A stretch of 64,000 nucleotides of DNA from Actinomycetota bacterium (GTDB lineage: Bacteria > Actinomycetota > Actinomycetes > Actinomycetales > Microbacteriaceae). Shown piece by piece: positions 54,310-63,707 of this stretch. Position numbers and translations under genes: made by a program. The notes under the pieces are model-generated. The model ran no database searches. It saw only the letters and a list, made by a program, of their open reading frames with translations, and was not told where the DNA came from. The DNA lies in contig JAIUPK010000001.1 of the NCBI GenBank assembly GCA_020160915.1, positions 89,645 through 153,644 on the forward strand. The letters run 5' to 3'. Numbering within the stretch: position 1 is the first letter of the stretch; each line of letters starts with the position of its first letter.

Positions 54310-55553
54310 GGGTTCTCCTTGTGCAGCGTTGTCGGCAGCGGCAGCTCGTCCGGGTCGACTCCGGCGGCGTCCAGACCGTCGAACTTGGCGACCTCGGGGT
54401 CGATGGCAGCGTCATCCGCCTCGGTGGACTGGGCGACCACCTCGAGCGCCTTGCGCTTGGACAGCGGCGACAGCGTGATCACGGTGCAGATGGCGAGCCC
54501 CACGAGGATGAGCAGCGCTGCAACCCAGAAGGGCAGGAACATGAAGCCGAGGCATCCGACCGAGACGACCAGGGTCCAGGCGTAGAAGATCAGCACGGCA
54601 TGCATGTGGGAGTGACCCATGTCGAGCAGGCGGTGGTGGAGGTGCTTGCGATCGGCGGTGAACGGCGACTTGCCGGCGCGAAGGCGGCGAGTGACCGCGA
54701 GACCGAAGTCGAGAAGCGGCACGATGAGCACCGCGAACGGCAGCAGGATCGGGATGAACGCGGGCAGGAAGTAGGCGGTGTAGACGTCCGGTCGATCGAC
54801 GACCTCGGGGTTGACCTGCCCCGTGACGAGGATGGCGGAGGCGGCCATGAGGAGCCCGACGAGCAGTGCACCGGCATCACCCATGAACAGCTTGGCGGGG
54901 TGGAAGTTGAGCGGCAGGAAGCCGATGCACGCGCCGACCAGCACCGCGGAGGTGAGCGAGGCGAGGTTGAAGTATTCGGTCTGTGCCTGCAACTGGAGCA
55001 GGTAGGTGTAGACGAAGAAGACGCTGTTGGCGATGAGCGCGACCCCGGCGACGAGACCGTCGAGACCGTCGATGAAGTTGATGGCGTTCATCACCAGCAC
55101 GACGGCCAGCACGGTGATGATGAGCGAGATGTAGGGCGAGACGATGGTCTGGCCGCCGATCGGCAGGGTCTGCAGTTGCACGCCCTGCCAGGCGAGCACG
55201 CCCGCGGCGATGATCTGGCCGGCGAGCTTGGTGACCCAGTCCAGATCCCAGATGTCGTCGGCGACGCCGATCAGCACGATGATCAGAGCCGCCCCGAGGA
55301 TGCCGAGCACCTTGCCCGCGTCGGAGAAGACGAGGCTGAGCTCGGGCACCTGGGATGCCACGCCGAAGGCGACGACCATGCCGAGGAACATCGCCACGCC
55401 ACCCAGCCGCGGAGTCGGGCGGGTGTGAACGTCGCGCTCACGGATCTTCGGGTACAGCCGGTACTTGGTGGACAGCTTCCAGATGAGAATCGCGAGCCCG
55501 TAGGTCACGACGGCGGCGATGCCGGTGACGAGCGCGTAGAGGACTATTCGCAT
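54306..55553 (-). CDS. WecA/MraY-family undecaprenyl-phosphate sugar-1-phosphate transferase
   Basis: 415-aa polytopic enzyme that transfers a sugar-1-phosphate (often GlcNAc-1-P) from a UDP-sugar to a polyprenyl phosphate, starting cell-wall glycopolymer synthesis. Signature motifs are RPTPRLGGVAMFLGM, GVADDIWDLDW (Mg-binding DD), NAINFIDGLDGLVAGVALI (NxxNxxDGxDGL), FMGDAGALLVG and RKHLHHRLLDMGHSH (HIHHR-like). The gene order tsaC-wecA-atpB is standard in actinobacteria. It overlaps tsaC by 10 bases and the AtpI-position gene by 4. Confidence 0.93.
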   Translation of the reverse strand: MRIVLYALVTGIAAVVTYGLAILIWKLSTKYRLYPKIRERDVHTRPTPRLGGVAMFLGMVVAFGVASQVPELSLVFSDAGKVLGILGAALIIVLIGVADDIWDLDWVTKLAGQIIAAGVLAWQGVQLQTLPIGGQTIVSPYISLIITVLAVVLVMNAINFIDGLDGLVAGVALIANSVFFVYTYLLQLQAQTEYFNLASLTSAVLVGACIGFLPLNFHPAKLFMGDAGALLVGLLMAASAILVTGQVNPEVVDRPDVYTAYFLPAFIPILLPFAVLIVPLLDFGLAVTRRLRAGKSPFTADRKHLHHRLLDMGHSHMHAVLIFYAWTLVVSVGCLGFMFLPFWVAALLILVGLAICTVITLSPLSKRKALEVVAQSTEADDAAIDPEVAKFDGLDAAGVDPDELPLPTTLHKENP

Positions 55554-56200
55554 CGATCCGCTCCGACGAGGGCACGGATGTCGTCGGACGGGATGGCACC
55601 CTCGCGCACGATGCGCAGCTTGCCGTCGGGCAGGGCGAGGGCCATGGCATCCACGATGGTCGAAGCTATGGTTCCGGCCTCTCCCCCATCGAGGTAGACC
55701 GCCACGGAGTCACCGAGCATCGCCTCAGCCTCCGCGGCCGTGGTGGCGGCGGGCTGACCGGTGAGGTTGGCGCTCGAGACCGCGAGCGGACCGGTCTCGC
55801 TCAGCAGTTCGAGGGCGATGCGGTTGTCGGGCATGCGCAGAGCTACGGTGCCGCGAGTGTCGCCGAGATCCCAAGCCAGCGCGGAGTTGGCGGCGACGAT
55901 TACCGTCAGGCCACCCGGCCAGAACTTCGCCACGAGGGCGCGAACCTCGTCGGGCACACCCTCGGCCAGAGCATCCAGAGTCGGGATGCCCGGGATCAGC
56001 ACCGGGGGCGGCGACTGCCTCGTGCGACCCTTCGTGTCGATCAACTTCTGCACTGCGGCCGGGTTGAATGCGTCGGCCGCGAGCCCGTAGACGGTGTCGG
56101 TCGGAAGAACCACGAGATCACCGCGACCGATCGCGGTTCTGGCGAGGCGCATACCGGTGAGGAGCTCAGCCTCGACCGAGCAGTCGTAGATGGGGGCCAT
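55544..56200 (-). CDS. tsaC: L-threonylcarbamoyladenylate synthase (Sua5/YrdC/YwlC)
   Basis: 218-aa enzyme making threonylcarbamoyl-AMP from threonine, bicarbonate and ATP, the first step of the tRNA t6A37 modification. The family start DLVVLPTDTVYGLAADAFNP, KGRTRQSPPPVLIPG, FWPGGLTVIV and AVSSANLTGQPAATT are clear. No Sua5 C-terminal domain, so the short YrdC form. It overlaps the wecA-like gene and starts 46 bases from the divergent HAD gene. Confidence 0.94.
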   Translation of the reverse strand: MAPIYDCSVEAELLTGMRLARTAIGRGDLVVLPTDTVYGLAADAFNPAAVQKLIDTKGRTRQSPPPVLIPGIPTLDALAEGVPDEVRALVAKFWPGGLTVIVAANSALAWDLGDTRGTVALRMPDNRIALELLSETGPLAVSSANLTGQPAATTAAEAEAMLGDSVAVYLDGGEAGTIASTIVDAMALALPDGKLRIVREGAIPSDDIRALVGADRCE

Positions 56201-56246
56201 GTCCCCATCATCGTACCGGTCGATTCGGTGACAGACTTGAGAGCCC

Positions 56247-56879
56247 GTGGACGTTTACTTCTTCGATCTCGACAAGACGCTGTACGCGTACGACTTCCGC
56301 CGACGTCTGCCGGCGCTCGCAGTGCTGACGGGCGCGAGCCAGTACCACCTCGCACGCACGTGGTGGGCCGACGGGTACGAGGCCCGCGCCGAGGCTGGCG
56401 AGTGGCCGACGCCGGCCGCCTACCTCGCCGAGTTCGCGCGGGTCACCGAGACCCGACGGCTCACCCTCGCCGAGTGGGCCTCGGCGCGCGCTGCTGCGAT
56501 GACCCGCATCGACGGGAGCATGGATGCCCTGCGTCGAGCCTCGGAGCTCGGCACGGTCTCGCTGCTCTCCAACAACCCCGCGGCGACCGCGAGCGCCTTG
56601 CCCATACTCGCCCCCGACGTCGTCGAGATCCTCGGCCGCAATCAGCTGTTCAGCTACATGCTCGGTGCACGCAAGCCGGGCGAGGAGATCTACCGCCGCG
56701 CGCTCGACCACTACGGCGTGGACGCCGCTGACGCGTTTCTCGCCGACGATTCGCTCGCCAACGTCGAGGGTGCTCGATCGGTGGGCATGACCGCGTTCCA
56801 GCTGCTCCGAGTCGACGGGCAATACCAGACAGACGCGCTCCTGGCGGCCGTCGAGGCATTCGCGGGGAGGCCCCGATGA
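56247..56879 (+). CDS. HAD-family phosphatase (pyrimidine 5'-nucleotidase-like), paralogue 1
   Basis: 210-aa haloacid dehalogenase hydrolase resembling SDT1-type pyrimidine nucleotidases. Motif I is FFDLDKTLYAYD (nucleophile Asp7 and Asp9), motif II SLLSNN, motif III GARKPGEEIY (Lys) and motif IV AFLADDSLANVEG. The GTG at 56247 starts the protein; it has no strong SD. The next gene, a paralogue, overlaps it by 4 bases (ATGA). The pair lies on the plus strand between prmC and tsaC, which are usually adjacent in related genomes. Substrate unknown. Confidence 0.88.
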   Translation: MDVYFFDLDKTLYAYDFRRRLPALAVLTGASQYHLARTWWADGYEARAEAGEWPTPAAYLAEFARVTETRRLTLAEWASARAAAMTRIDGSMDALRRASELGTVSLLSNNPAATASALPILAPDVVEILGRNQLFSYMLGARKPGEEIYRRALDHYGVDAADAFLADDSLANVEGARSVGMTAFQLLRVDGQYQTDALLAAVEAFAGRPR

Positions 56880-57490
56880 GCCTGCTCTTCATCTTCGACA
56901 TGGACGACGTGCTCTACGACTACGACTGGCGCCTGCGCATGTCGGCCATGACCGACATCACCGGCCTGCCGCTCGATGAGCTGCGCCGCCGGTGGTGGCA
57001 CAACGACGGCGAGTGGGCGGCCGAGGCTGGCGGCTTCGCGTCGGCGGCCGAATACCTGTCCGCGTTCGAGAAGGCCATCGGGATGCCCGTGGACGAAGCG
57101 CAATTCGTCGAGGCCCGTGCCGGGGCGATGACGGTGTGGCCGGAGTCGCTCGCGGCGGTGCGGCGGGCATCCGAACTGGGCACGATCACGCTGCTCACGA
57201 ACAACGGTCCCCTGGTGTCGAAGCACCTGCGCGCGATCGCCCCCGAACTCGTCGACCTGTTCGGCGACCACCTCTTCACGTCGAGCGACTACGGAGCGCG
57301 CAAGCCCGACCCCGTGGTGTTCGAACGCGTGCTGGCGGCCTACGACGTGCAGCCCGAGAACACGTTCTTCGCCGACGACATGCGGGTGAACGTGGAGGGG
57401 GCCGCGTCACTGGGCATCACGACGTACCACTTCGGCACGCCGCAGGGGTTGCACGCGGCGATCGAGGAGTTCGCTGCGGCGCGAACCTGA
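56876..57490 (+). CDS. HAD-family phosphatase (pyrimidine 5'-nucleotidase-like), paralogue 2
   Basis: 204-aa tandem paralogue of the preceding gene with the same architecture: FIFDMDDVLYDYDWRLRMS (motif I), TLLTNN (II), GARKPDPVVFE (III), FFADDMRVNVEGA (IV). Shared stretches such as RRASELGT and the WADGYE/WWHNDGEWAAEAG region show a duplication. In motif I the residue after the DxD pair differs (Val for Thr). Translational coupling by the ATGA overlap suggests the two work together or as a heterodimer. It converges on prmC with about 22 bases between. Confidence 0.88.
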   Translation: MSLLFIFDMDDVLYDYDWRLRMSAMTDITGLPLDELRRRWWHNDGEWAAEAGGFASAAEYLSAFEKAIGMPVDEAQFVEARAGAMTVWPESLAAVRRASELGTITLLTNNGPLVSKHLRAIAPELVDLFGDHLFTSSDYGARKPDPVVFERVLAAYDVQPENTFFADDMRVNVEGAASLGITTYHFGTPQGLHAAIEEFAAART

Positions 57491-57512
57491 CCGGTGCCGC
57501 GGCCTGGCGCGG

Positions 57513-58370
57513 CTAGCGCAGAGCGGTCGTTGACCGGTCCCGCCCGAGCAGGTCGCGGTGGTGGGCGATCGCGCGCCAGCCGTCCTGCGTGAGCAGCTCG
57601 CCGATGGCCGCGGCCTGCAGCTCGCCGTGCTCGAGCACGAGGGTGCCGCCGGCATGGAGCAGCCGGAGGGCTGTCGCGGAGACTTGGCGCACCACATCCA
57701 ACCCATCGTCGCCGCCGTACAGAGCGATCTCGGGATCGTGCAGACGCACCTCGGGATCGCGTGGGATGGCACCCAGAGGAATGTAGGGCGGGTTGGAGAT
57801 GACGACGTCAACGGTGCCGTCCAGCTCGGGCAGGGCGTGGGCGAGGTCGATGAAGACGGCTCGCGCATTGTCGATGCCTCGGAAGTTCTGCTTCGTCCAC
57901 ACGAAGGCTCGCGGCGAGACCTCCACGCCGTAGACAAAGGAGTGCGGCACCTCGGTGGCCATCGCGAGGGCGATCGCTCCGCTGCCGGTGCCGAGATCCA
58001 CACCGATCGGTTGCGGGGTTGCGGATGCCGCGAGCGCGTCGATCGCGTACTGCGCAACCTGCTCGGTCTCGGGCCGCGGAACGAACACCCCCGGGCCGAC
58101 GGCGAGTTCGCGACTGCGGAACGGCGCGACCCCGGTGATGTGCTGCAGTGGCTCGCGGGCAGCCCGGCGCTCCACGAGGCCCGCGATCGTGACGGAGTCC
58201 TCGGCGCTCAGCGCGGAGTCAGTGGCGACCTTCGCCTGCACTCCCCCGCGGCTGAGCCCCAGCACGTGGCCCATGAGCAGCTCGGCATCGACCCTGGCCG
58301 ACGGCACTCCGGCCTCCTCGAGCACGGCTGTGGCGTGGTCGAGGGCGTAGGCGATGGTGTTCGGGTTCAT
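57513..58370 (-). CDS. prmC: Release factor glutamine methyltransferase
   Basis: 285-aa SAM-dependent enzyme that methylates the Gln of the GGQ motif in release factors. It has the N-terminal helical domain (residues 1-75), VGPGVFVPRPETEQV, the SAM site GVDLGTGSGAIALAMA and the catalytic VVISNPPYIPLGAI. It follows prfA, its substrate gene, the normal arrangement. A 31-bp repetitive palindrome fills the gap to prfA. Confidence 0.95.
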   Translation of the reverse strand: MNPNTIAYALDHATAVLEEAGVPSARVDAELLMGHVLGLSRGGVQAKVATDSALSAEDSVTIAGLVERRAAREPLQHITGVAPFRSRELAVGPGVFVPRPETEQVAQYAIDALAASATPQPIGVDLGTGSGAIALAMATEVPHSFVYGVEVSPRAFVWTKQNFRGIDNARAVFIDLAHALPELDGTVDVVISNPPYIPLGAIPRDPEVRLHDPEIALYGGDDGLDVVRQVSATALRLLHAGGTLVLEHGELQAAAIGELLTQDGWRAIAHHRDLLGRDRSTTALR

Positions 58371-58401
58371 GGTTTCGATACGGGCTTCGCCCTACTCAAC
58401 C
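58371..58401. repeat. REP-like intergenic palindrome
   Basis: The 31 bases between the prfA stop and the prmC start run from GGTTTCGATACGGGC to GCCCTACTCAACC. Outer ends GGTT/AACC and the inner GGGC-TTC-GCCC stem form a hairpin. Elements of the form GGTTTCGATA...TACTCAACC are, to my knowledge, dispersed through Microbacteriaceae genomes; only this copy is seen in the window. Confidence 0.5.
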
Positions 58402-58404
58402 GGC

Positions 58405-59481
58405 CTACTCGGAGCCGAGCTCGGCGAGCCGGCCTTCCTCATCGAAAATGATGCACGACTGGATGACGGGTTCGAGTGCCCCGTTCATCACCTGATCGAG
58501 GTTGTAGGCCTTGTACCCGGTGCGGTGGTCGGCGATGCGATTCTCGGGGAAGTTGTACGTGCGGATGCGCTCCGAGCGATCCATGGTGCGGATCTGGCTC
58601 TTGCGGTACTCGCTGGCCTCCGCGTCCGCTTCTTCCTGGTATCGGGCCAGGATGCGCGCACGCAGCACTCGCATGCCTGCCTCGCGGTTCTGCAGCTGCG
58701 ACTTCTCGTTCTGCATCGCCACGACAATTCCGGTCGGGATGTGCGTGATGCGCACGGCGGAGTCGGTCGTGTTGACCGACTGGCCGCCCGGGCCGCTCGA
58801 GCGGTAGACGTCGATCTTGAGGTCGTTCTGGTTGATCTCGACCTCCTCAGGCTCGTCCACCTCGGGGAACACGAGCACGCCGGCGGCCGACGTGTGGATG
58901 CGGCCCTGCGACTCCGTCGCCGGTACGCGCTGCACGCGGTGCACGCCACCCTCGTACTTGAGGTGGGCCCAGACGCCCTCGGCGGGGTCGGTGGACGACC
59001 CCTTGAAGGCGACCTGGACATCCTTGATGCCGCCCAGATCGCTCGAGGTCTGCTCGATGATCTCGGTCTTCCACTTCTTGGATTCCGCGTAGTGCAGGTA
59101 CATGCGCAGCAGGTCGCCGGCGAAGAGCGCGGACTCCGCGCCACCCTCCCCCATCTTGATCTCCATGATCACGTCACGGGCGTCGTTGGGGTCGCGCGGG
59201 ATGAGCAGACGGCGCAGCTTCTCCTGCGCGGCATCCAGTGCCTCGGTGAGCCCGGGGATCTCGGCCGCGAACGACTCGTCGTCGGTCGCCATCTCGGTGG
59301 CCGCCGCGAGGTCGTCGGTCAGCGTGCGCCACTCGGTGTACGCGGCGACGATGCGCGCGAGTTCCGCGTAGCGCCGGTTGACCTTCTTCGACCTGACCGG
59401 GTCTGAGTGGAGTTCCGGGTCAGCAAGCTGAGCCTGGAGCTCGTCATGTTCGGCCAGCAACTGTTGCACTGACTCGAACAT
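58405..59481 (-). CDS. prfA: Peptide chain release factor 1
   Basis: 358-aa class I release factor that reads UAA and UAG. It carries the peptidyl hydrolysis motif [19 protein letters not shown] (GGQ near residue 231), the RF1-type anticodon-like tripeptide PAT in [10 protein letters not shown] (RF2 would have SPF), and the [16 protein letters not shown] segment. Typical RF1 length. It follows rho by 2 bases and precedes prmC. Confidence 0.97.
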   Translation of the reverse strand: MFESVQQLLAEHDELQAQLADPELHSDPVRSKKVNRRYAELARIVAAYTEWRTLTDDLAAATEMATDDESFAAEIPGLTEALDAAQEKLRRLLIPRDPNDARDVIMEIKMGEGGAESALFAGDLLRMYLHYAESKKWKTEIIEQTSSDLGGIKDVQVAFKGSSTDPAEGVWAHLKYEGGVHRVQRVPATESQGRIHTSAAGVLVFPEVDEPEEVEINQNDLKIDVYRSSGPGGQSVNTTDSAVRITHIPTGIVVAMQNEKSQLQNREAGMRVLRARILARYQEEADAEASEYRKSQIRTMDRSERIRTYNFPENRIADHRTGYKAYNLDQVMNGALEPVIQSCIIFDEEGRLAELGSE

Positions 59482-59483
59482 GG

Positions 59484-61535
59484 CTAGTCCTCTTTGGCGC
59501 CAGCGGCGGTCGGCATCGACTTCTGGATCTGCATGAGGAACTCGACGTTCGACTGCGTCTCCTTGAGCTTGCCGAGCACGATCTCGAGCGCCTGCTGCTG
59601 GTCGAGGCCCGCGAGGGCGCGACGCAGCTTCCAGGTGACCTTGACCTCGTCGGCGCCCATGAGCATCTCCTCACGGCGGGTTCCGGATGCGTTGACATCC
59701 ACCGCGGGGAAGATCCGCTTGTCGGCCAGCTGGCGCGACAGGCGCAGCTCCATGTTGCCCGTGCCCTTGAACTCCTCGAAGATGACCTCGTCCATCTTGG
59801 ACCCGGTCTCGACGAGCGCGGTCGCGATGATGGTCAGCGAGCCGCCCTCCTCGATGTTGCGCGCGGCACCGAAGAAACGCTTGGGCGGGTAGAGGGCCGA
59901 CGAGTCGACGCCGCCCGAGAGGATGCGCCCCGAGGCGGGAGCCGCAAGGTTGTAGGCACGGCCCAGGCGGGTGATCGAGTCGAGGAGCACGACCACGTCG
60001 TGTCCCAGCTCGACTAGACGCTTGGCGCGCTCGATGGCGAGCTCAGCGACGGTCGTGTGGTCCTCGGCGGGCCGGTCGAAGGTGGAGGCGATAACCTCAC
60101 CCTTGACCGTGCGCTGCATGTCGGTCACCTCTTCGGGACGCTCGTCGACGAGCACGACCATGAGGTGGACCTCGGGGTTGTTCTTGGCGATCGCGTTCGC
60201 AATGGCCTGCAGAACGAGGGTCTTACCCGCCTTGGGCGGCGAGACGATGAGTCCGCGCTGGCCCTTGCCGATCGGCGACACGAGGTCGATGATGCGGGTC
60301 GAGAGCTTGCCGGGCTCGGTCTCCAGACGCAGGCGCTCCTGCGGGTAGAGGGGCGTCAGCTTGCCGAACTCGACACGGTTGGTGGCCTCCTCGACGGGCA
60401 AACCGTTGATCGAGTCGATGCGCACGATCGCGTTGTACTTCTGGCGACCCTGGTTGTTGTCGCCCTCGCGCGGCTGGCGGATGGCGCCGACCACGGCGTC
60501 ACCCTTGCGCAGGTTGTACTTCTTGACCTGGCCGAGGGAGACGTAGACGTCGTTGTTGCCCGGCAGGTAGCCGGAGGTGCGCACGAAGGCGTAGTTGTCG
60601 AGCACGTCGAGGATGCCGGCGACCGGGATGAGCACGTCATCCTCGGTGATCTCCGGCTCGAAGTCGTCGCCGACCGGGCCACGGCCGCGCTTGCGGTCGC
60701 GGTAGCGGTTGCGGCCGCTGCGCTCGTTGTCACCGTCGACATCGAGGCGGGGCTGCTGGTTGCCGCCCTGGCCGTTCTGGTTCTGTCCGTTGCCGCCCTG
60801 GCCGTTCTGGCCGTTGCGGTTCTGGCCGTTCAGGTTCTGGCCGTTCTGGTTCTGGCCGTTCTGGCGCTGGGCGCCCTGACCGTTGTCGGCGCCCTGGCGC
60901 TCACCGCCATTGCGGTTGCGGTTGCGATTGCGCGAGTTGCGGCTGGAGCCGCCCTGCTCGCCCTCGCCGGACTCGTCGCCAGCGGATGCGGGCGCGTCGG
61001 AGTCGGACGTCTCAATGTCGGGGCTCTCGCCCTGCGAGTCATCGTCGGCGGCGAAGTCGGCCTGAGCAACCGGCGCGGCCGAGGAACGGCGGCGGCTGGG
61101 CGCGGGCTCGACAGCCTCAGCGGTGACAGCGGTCTCGGACGGGGCGGCAGATTCGGCGACCTCGACCTCGGGTGCGCCGGCCAGCACGGGAGCTGCGGCG
61201 ATGGCCTCGGTGTCGGCACTCGTCACTCGACGCGAGGTGCGCTTCTTCACTGCAACCGGCTCGGAGATCGGCTCGGGGGCCGGCACGACTGCGGCCTCGG
61301 CCTCGTCGGTGGGGGGCTGCCAGGTCTGAAGCTGCGGTGCTTCGAACTCGGCGTCAGCCGTGCCCTGGTTGTCGTTGTCGTGCTCTTCGATTGCGTTCAC
61401 GAGGTCTCCTTTACGAAGTTTCGTTGCGCCGACGATGCCCAGCGAACTCGCGAGAGCCTGGAGCTCGGCAAGCTTGAGGGCGCTCAGGTCAGCGCGGGAA
61501 TCCGCACCGGTGGCGCGGATGTTGACGTCAGTCAC
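59484..61535 (-). CDS. rho: Transcription termination factor Rho with disordered Asn/Gln/Arg-rich insertion
   Basis: 683-aa hexameric RNA helicase ending transcription. The GTG at 61535 is preceded by AAAGGA about 10 bases upstream; a start at 61556 is less likely. Rho_N ([18 protein letters not shown]) is at residues 8-45. An actinobacterial insertion follows (about 60-275), acidic then rich in Asn, Gln, Gly and Arg, with NGQNQNGQ-type repeats at about 220-258. The primary RNA-binding domain ([20 protein letters not shown]), Walker [13 protein letters not shown], Walker [18 protein letters not shown] and the Q/R loops are intact. Such insertions bind RNA and let actinobacterial Rho act on structured transcripts. 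Confidence 0.96.
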   Translation of the reverse strand: MTDVNIRATGADSRADLSALKLAELQALASSLGIVGATKLRKGDLVNAIEEHDNDNQGTADAEFEAPQLQTWQPPTDEAEAAVVPAPEPISEPVAVKKRTSRRVTSADTEAIAAAPVLAGAPEVEVAESAAPSETAVTAEAVEPAPSRRRSSAAPVAQADFAADDDSQGESPDIETSDSDAPASAGDESGEGEQGGSSRNSRNRNRNRNGGERQGADNGQGAQRQNGQNQNGQNLNGQNRNGQNGQGGNGQNQNGQGGNQQPRLDVDGDNERSGRNRYRDRKRGRGPVGDDFEPEITEDDVLIPVAGILDVLDNYAFVRTSGYLPGNNDVYVSLGQVKKYNLRKGDAVVGAIRQPREGDNNQGRQKYNAIVRIDSINGLPVEEATNRVEFGKLTPLYPQERLRLETEPGKLSTRIIDLVSPIGKGQRGLIVSPPKAGKTLVLQAIANAIAKNNPEVHLMVVLVDERPEEVTDMQRTVKGEVIASTFDRPAEDHTTVAELAIERAKRLVELGHDVVVLLDSITRLGRAYNLAAPASGRILSGGVDSSALYPPKRFFGAARNIEEGGSLTIIATALVETGSKMDEVIFEEFKGTGNMELRLSRQLADKRIFPAVDVNASGTRREEMLMGADEVKVTWKLRRALAGLDQQQALEIVLGKLKETQSNVEFLMQIQKSMPTAAGAKED
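60760..60873. repeat. Short repeats coding the Asn-Gly-Gln tract of Rho
   Basis: Tandem GCCGTTCTG/GTTCTG units, read on the minus strand as CAGAACGGC/CAGAAC codons, give Gln-Asn-Gly repeats in the disordered part of Rho. In-frame units mean tract length can vary without loss of the reading frame. Confidence 0.7.
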
Positions 61536-61692
61536 TACTTGGGTTCCTTTCCCCACCTCGAGAGTTAGTCACTCGATGTGGAGAGCTGATCGCCTCACAC
61601 GCTCTGCGAGTCGAGCCGTGATGATGACGGCGCGAGCGCACAGGAATTCTTATGCGATGAGGCGAGGGTGATGGTGCAACCGGGAATAGCGG

Positions 61693-62631
61693 CTAGGCCG
61701 TTGCTTCTACCTGGTGCGTGACCACTGTAGCACCTTTGAAATCGACGGCCAGCATGAGCGACTCCCACGGCGTGGTGGCGTGCGAGGCCACCAACTCGGC
61801 CGCGACGAGTCGCTGGGAGGGATCGCTGGCGAGCACGAGAACCGACGGACCGGCGCCCGATACCACCGCAGCCAACCCGTGCTTGCGCAGAACCTGGATG
61901 AGCGCATCGGTCTCCGGCATTGCGCTCGCCCGGTAGTTCTGGTGCAGCTTGTCCTCCGTCGCTTCGAGCAGCAGTTCGGGACTCTGGATGAGCGCGGCAA
62001 TGAGCAGAGCGCTGCGGGACACGTTGAAGACGGCATCCGCGTGGGGAACCGACGCCGGCTGAAGGCTGCGGGCCAGCGCGGTCGACATCGTCGCCGCGGG
62101 AACGCAGACCACCGGCGACACTCCGCGGTGCACGATGAGCTTCTTGGCCTTGGGACCGTCGGCCGTCGTCCAGGCGATCGTCAGGCCGCCGAAGAGCGCG
62201 GGCGCGACATTGTCGGGGTGGCCCTCGAGCTCGGTCGCGAGCGTGAGCAGGGCATCCGAATCGATGTCGACGACGCCCTCGAGCAGCCCCTTCGCCGCCA
62301 TGATGCCGGAGACGATCGCGGCACCGGAGGAGCCGAGGCCGCGACCGTGCGGGATCACGTTGTGAGCCTGGAGTGCCAGACCGGGCATGGGCAGCCCGTA
62401 GCGGTCGAAGGTGTGCTTGATCGAACGCACCACGAGGTTGGTCTCGTCGGTCGGCACCTCGCCGGCACCGACTCCGACGACCTCCACGTGCACGCCCGGT
62501 TCGGCGGTGGCGGTGACCGTCAACTCGTCGTAGAGCGCCAGGGCGAGTCCGAGGGTGTCGAATCCCGGGCCCAGATTCGCGGATGTCGCAGGCACTCGCA
62601 CGGTGACAGAGCGACCGGCGAGGTCGGTCAT
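61693..62631 (-). CDS. thrB: Homoserine kinase
   Basis: 312-aa GHMP kinase phosphorylating homoserine in threonine synthesis. The ATG at 62631 overlaps the thrC stop by 4 bases and gives the expected start VTVRVPATSANLGPGFDTLG. The ATP-binding glycine loop NVIPHGRGLGSSGAAIVSGI and the C-terminal AVVSGAGPSVLVLA are present. Longer readings through thrC are not supported. The rho promoter region follows after a 157-base gap. Confidence 0.96.
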   Translation of the reverse strand: MTDLAGRSVTVRVPATSANLGPGFDTLGLALALYDELTVTATAEPGVHVEVVGVGAGEVPTDETNLVVRSIKHTFDRYGLPMPGLALQAHNVIPHGRGLGSSGAAIVSGIMAAKGLLEGVVDIDSDALLTLATELEGHPDNVAPALFGGLTIAWTTADGPKAKKLIVHRGVSPVVCVPAATMSTALARSLQPASVPHADAVFNVSRSALLIAALIQSPELLLEATEDKLHQNYRASAMPETDALIQVLRKHGLAAVVSGAGPSVLVLASDPSQRLVAAELVASHATTPWESLMLAVDFKGATVVTHQVEATA

Positions 62632-63704
62632 GCGCGCACCAGGCCGAGAACCCCTGCCACCTCGTCGGTGTCGACGGAGACGATCGTGGGCTGCACCTCG
62701 GAGCCGTCGGCGGTGCGCAGTGCCCACTGCGGGTCCTTGAGGCCGTGGCCAGTCACGGTGAGAACGACCGTCGACCCCTTCGGGATCTCCCCCGCCTCTG
62801 CGCGCTCGAGGAGACCTGCGACGCTGATCGCGCTCGCGGGCTCGACGAAGATTCCGACTTCGGCCGACAGGATGCGGTGAGCCTCCAGGATCTTGTCGTC
62901 GGTGATGGAACCGAAGTACCCGTCGCTATCGGCCTGTGCCTTCAGCGCGAGCTCCCAGGAGGCCGGGTTGCCGATGCGGATCGCCGAGGCGATGGTGTCG
63001 GGATCCTTGACGACGTGACCGAGCACCATCGGTGCGCTGCCGGCGGCCTGGAAGCCGAACATGCGCGGCATGCGAGTGGTGGCGGAGATCGCGAGCTCCT
63101 CGGTGTAGCCGCGGTGGTACGCGGTGTAGTTGCCCGCGTTGCCGACCGGTACGAAGTGGAAGTCGGGTGCATCGCCGAGCACCTCGACGACCTCGAATGC
63201 GGCCGTCTTCTGGCCCTCGATACGGTCGTTGTTGACCGAGTTCACCAGATGCACTGGGTAGTTCTCGGCGAGCTCGCGGGCGATCTCGAGGCAGTCGTCG
63301 AAGTTGCCGCGCAGCTGGATGAGCTGGCCGTTGTGGGCGACGGCTTGGCTGAGCTTGCCCATGGCGATCTTGCCCTCGGGTACCAGCACAGCGGCGGTGA
63401 TGCCGGCGTGGGCGGCGTACGCGGCAGCCGACGCAGAGGTGTTGCCCGTCGAGGCGCAGATGATCGCCTTCGCGCCGTGCTCGACCGCCTTCGACACCGC
63501 CATCGTCATTCCGCGGTCCTTGAAGGAGCCGGTGGGGTTCATGCCCTCGAACTTGACCCAGACCTTCGCACCGGTGCGGTGCGAGAGTGCGTCGGCGGGA
63601 ATCAGCGGGGTGCCACCCTCACCGAGGGTGATGATCGGCGTCGCATCCGAGATGTCGAGACGGTCGGCGTATTCGCGCAGAACTCCGCGCCACTGGTGGG
63701 CCAC
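62628..63704 (-). CDS. thrC: Threonine synthase
   Basis: 358-aa PLP enzyme converting O-phosphohomoserine to threonine. The PLP lysine is in NPTGSFKDRGMTMAVS, the phosphate-binding loop is VGNAGNYTAYHRG and the substrate-contacting ASTGNTSASAAAYAAH is clear. This is the short actinobacterial form. It lies 3 bases downstream of hom and overlaps thrB by 4 bases: the standard hom-thrC-thrB operon. Confidence 0.97.
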   Translation of the reverse strand: MAHQWRGVLREYADRLDISDATPIITLGEGGTPLIPADALSHRTGAKVWVKFEGMNPTGSFKDRGMTMAVSKAVEHGAKAIICASTGNTSASAAAYAAHAGITAAVLVPEGKIAMGKLSQAVAHNGQLIQLRGNFDDCLEIARELAENYPVHLVNSVNNDRIEGQKTAAFEVVEVLGDAPDFHFVPVGNAGNYTAYHRGYTEELAISATTRMPRMFGFQAAGSAPMVLGHVVKDPDTIASAIRIGNPASWELALKAQADSDGYFGSITDDKILEAHRILSAEVGIFVEPASAISVAGLLERAEAGEIPKGSTVVLTVTGHGLKDPQWALRTADGSEVQPTIVSVDTDEVAGVLGLVRA

Positions 63705-63707
63705 TGA

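Noticed and set aside
54207-55697. 496-codon plus-strand frame antisense to the wecA-like gene
   Set aside because: Highly acidic and basic shadow sequence; the minus strand has all WecA/MraY motifs in a membrane protein.
60057-61568. 503-codon hydrophobic plus-strand frame antisense to rho
   Set aside because: The Leu/Val/Ala-rich sequence arises from reading the Asn/Gln/Arg codons of Rho backwards; no RBS or conserved domain.
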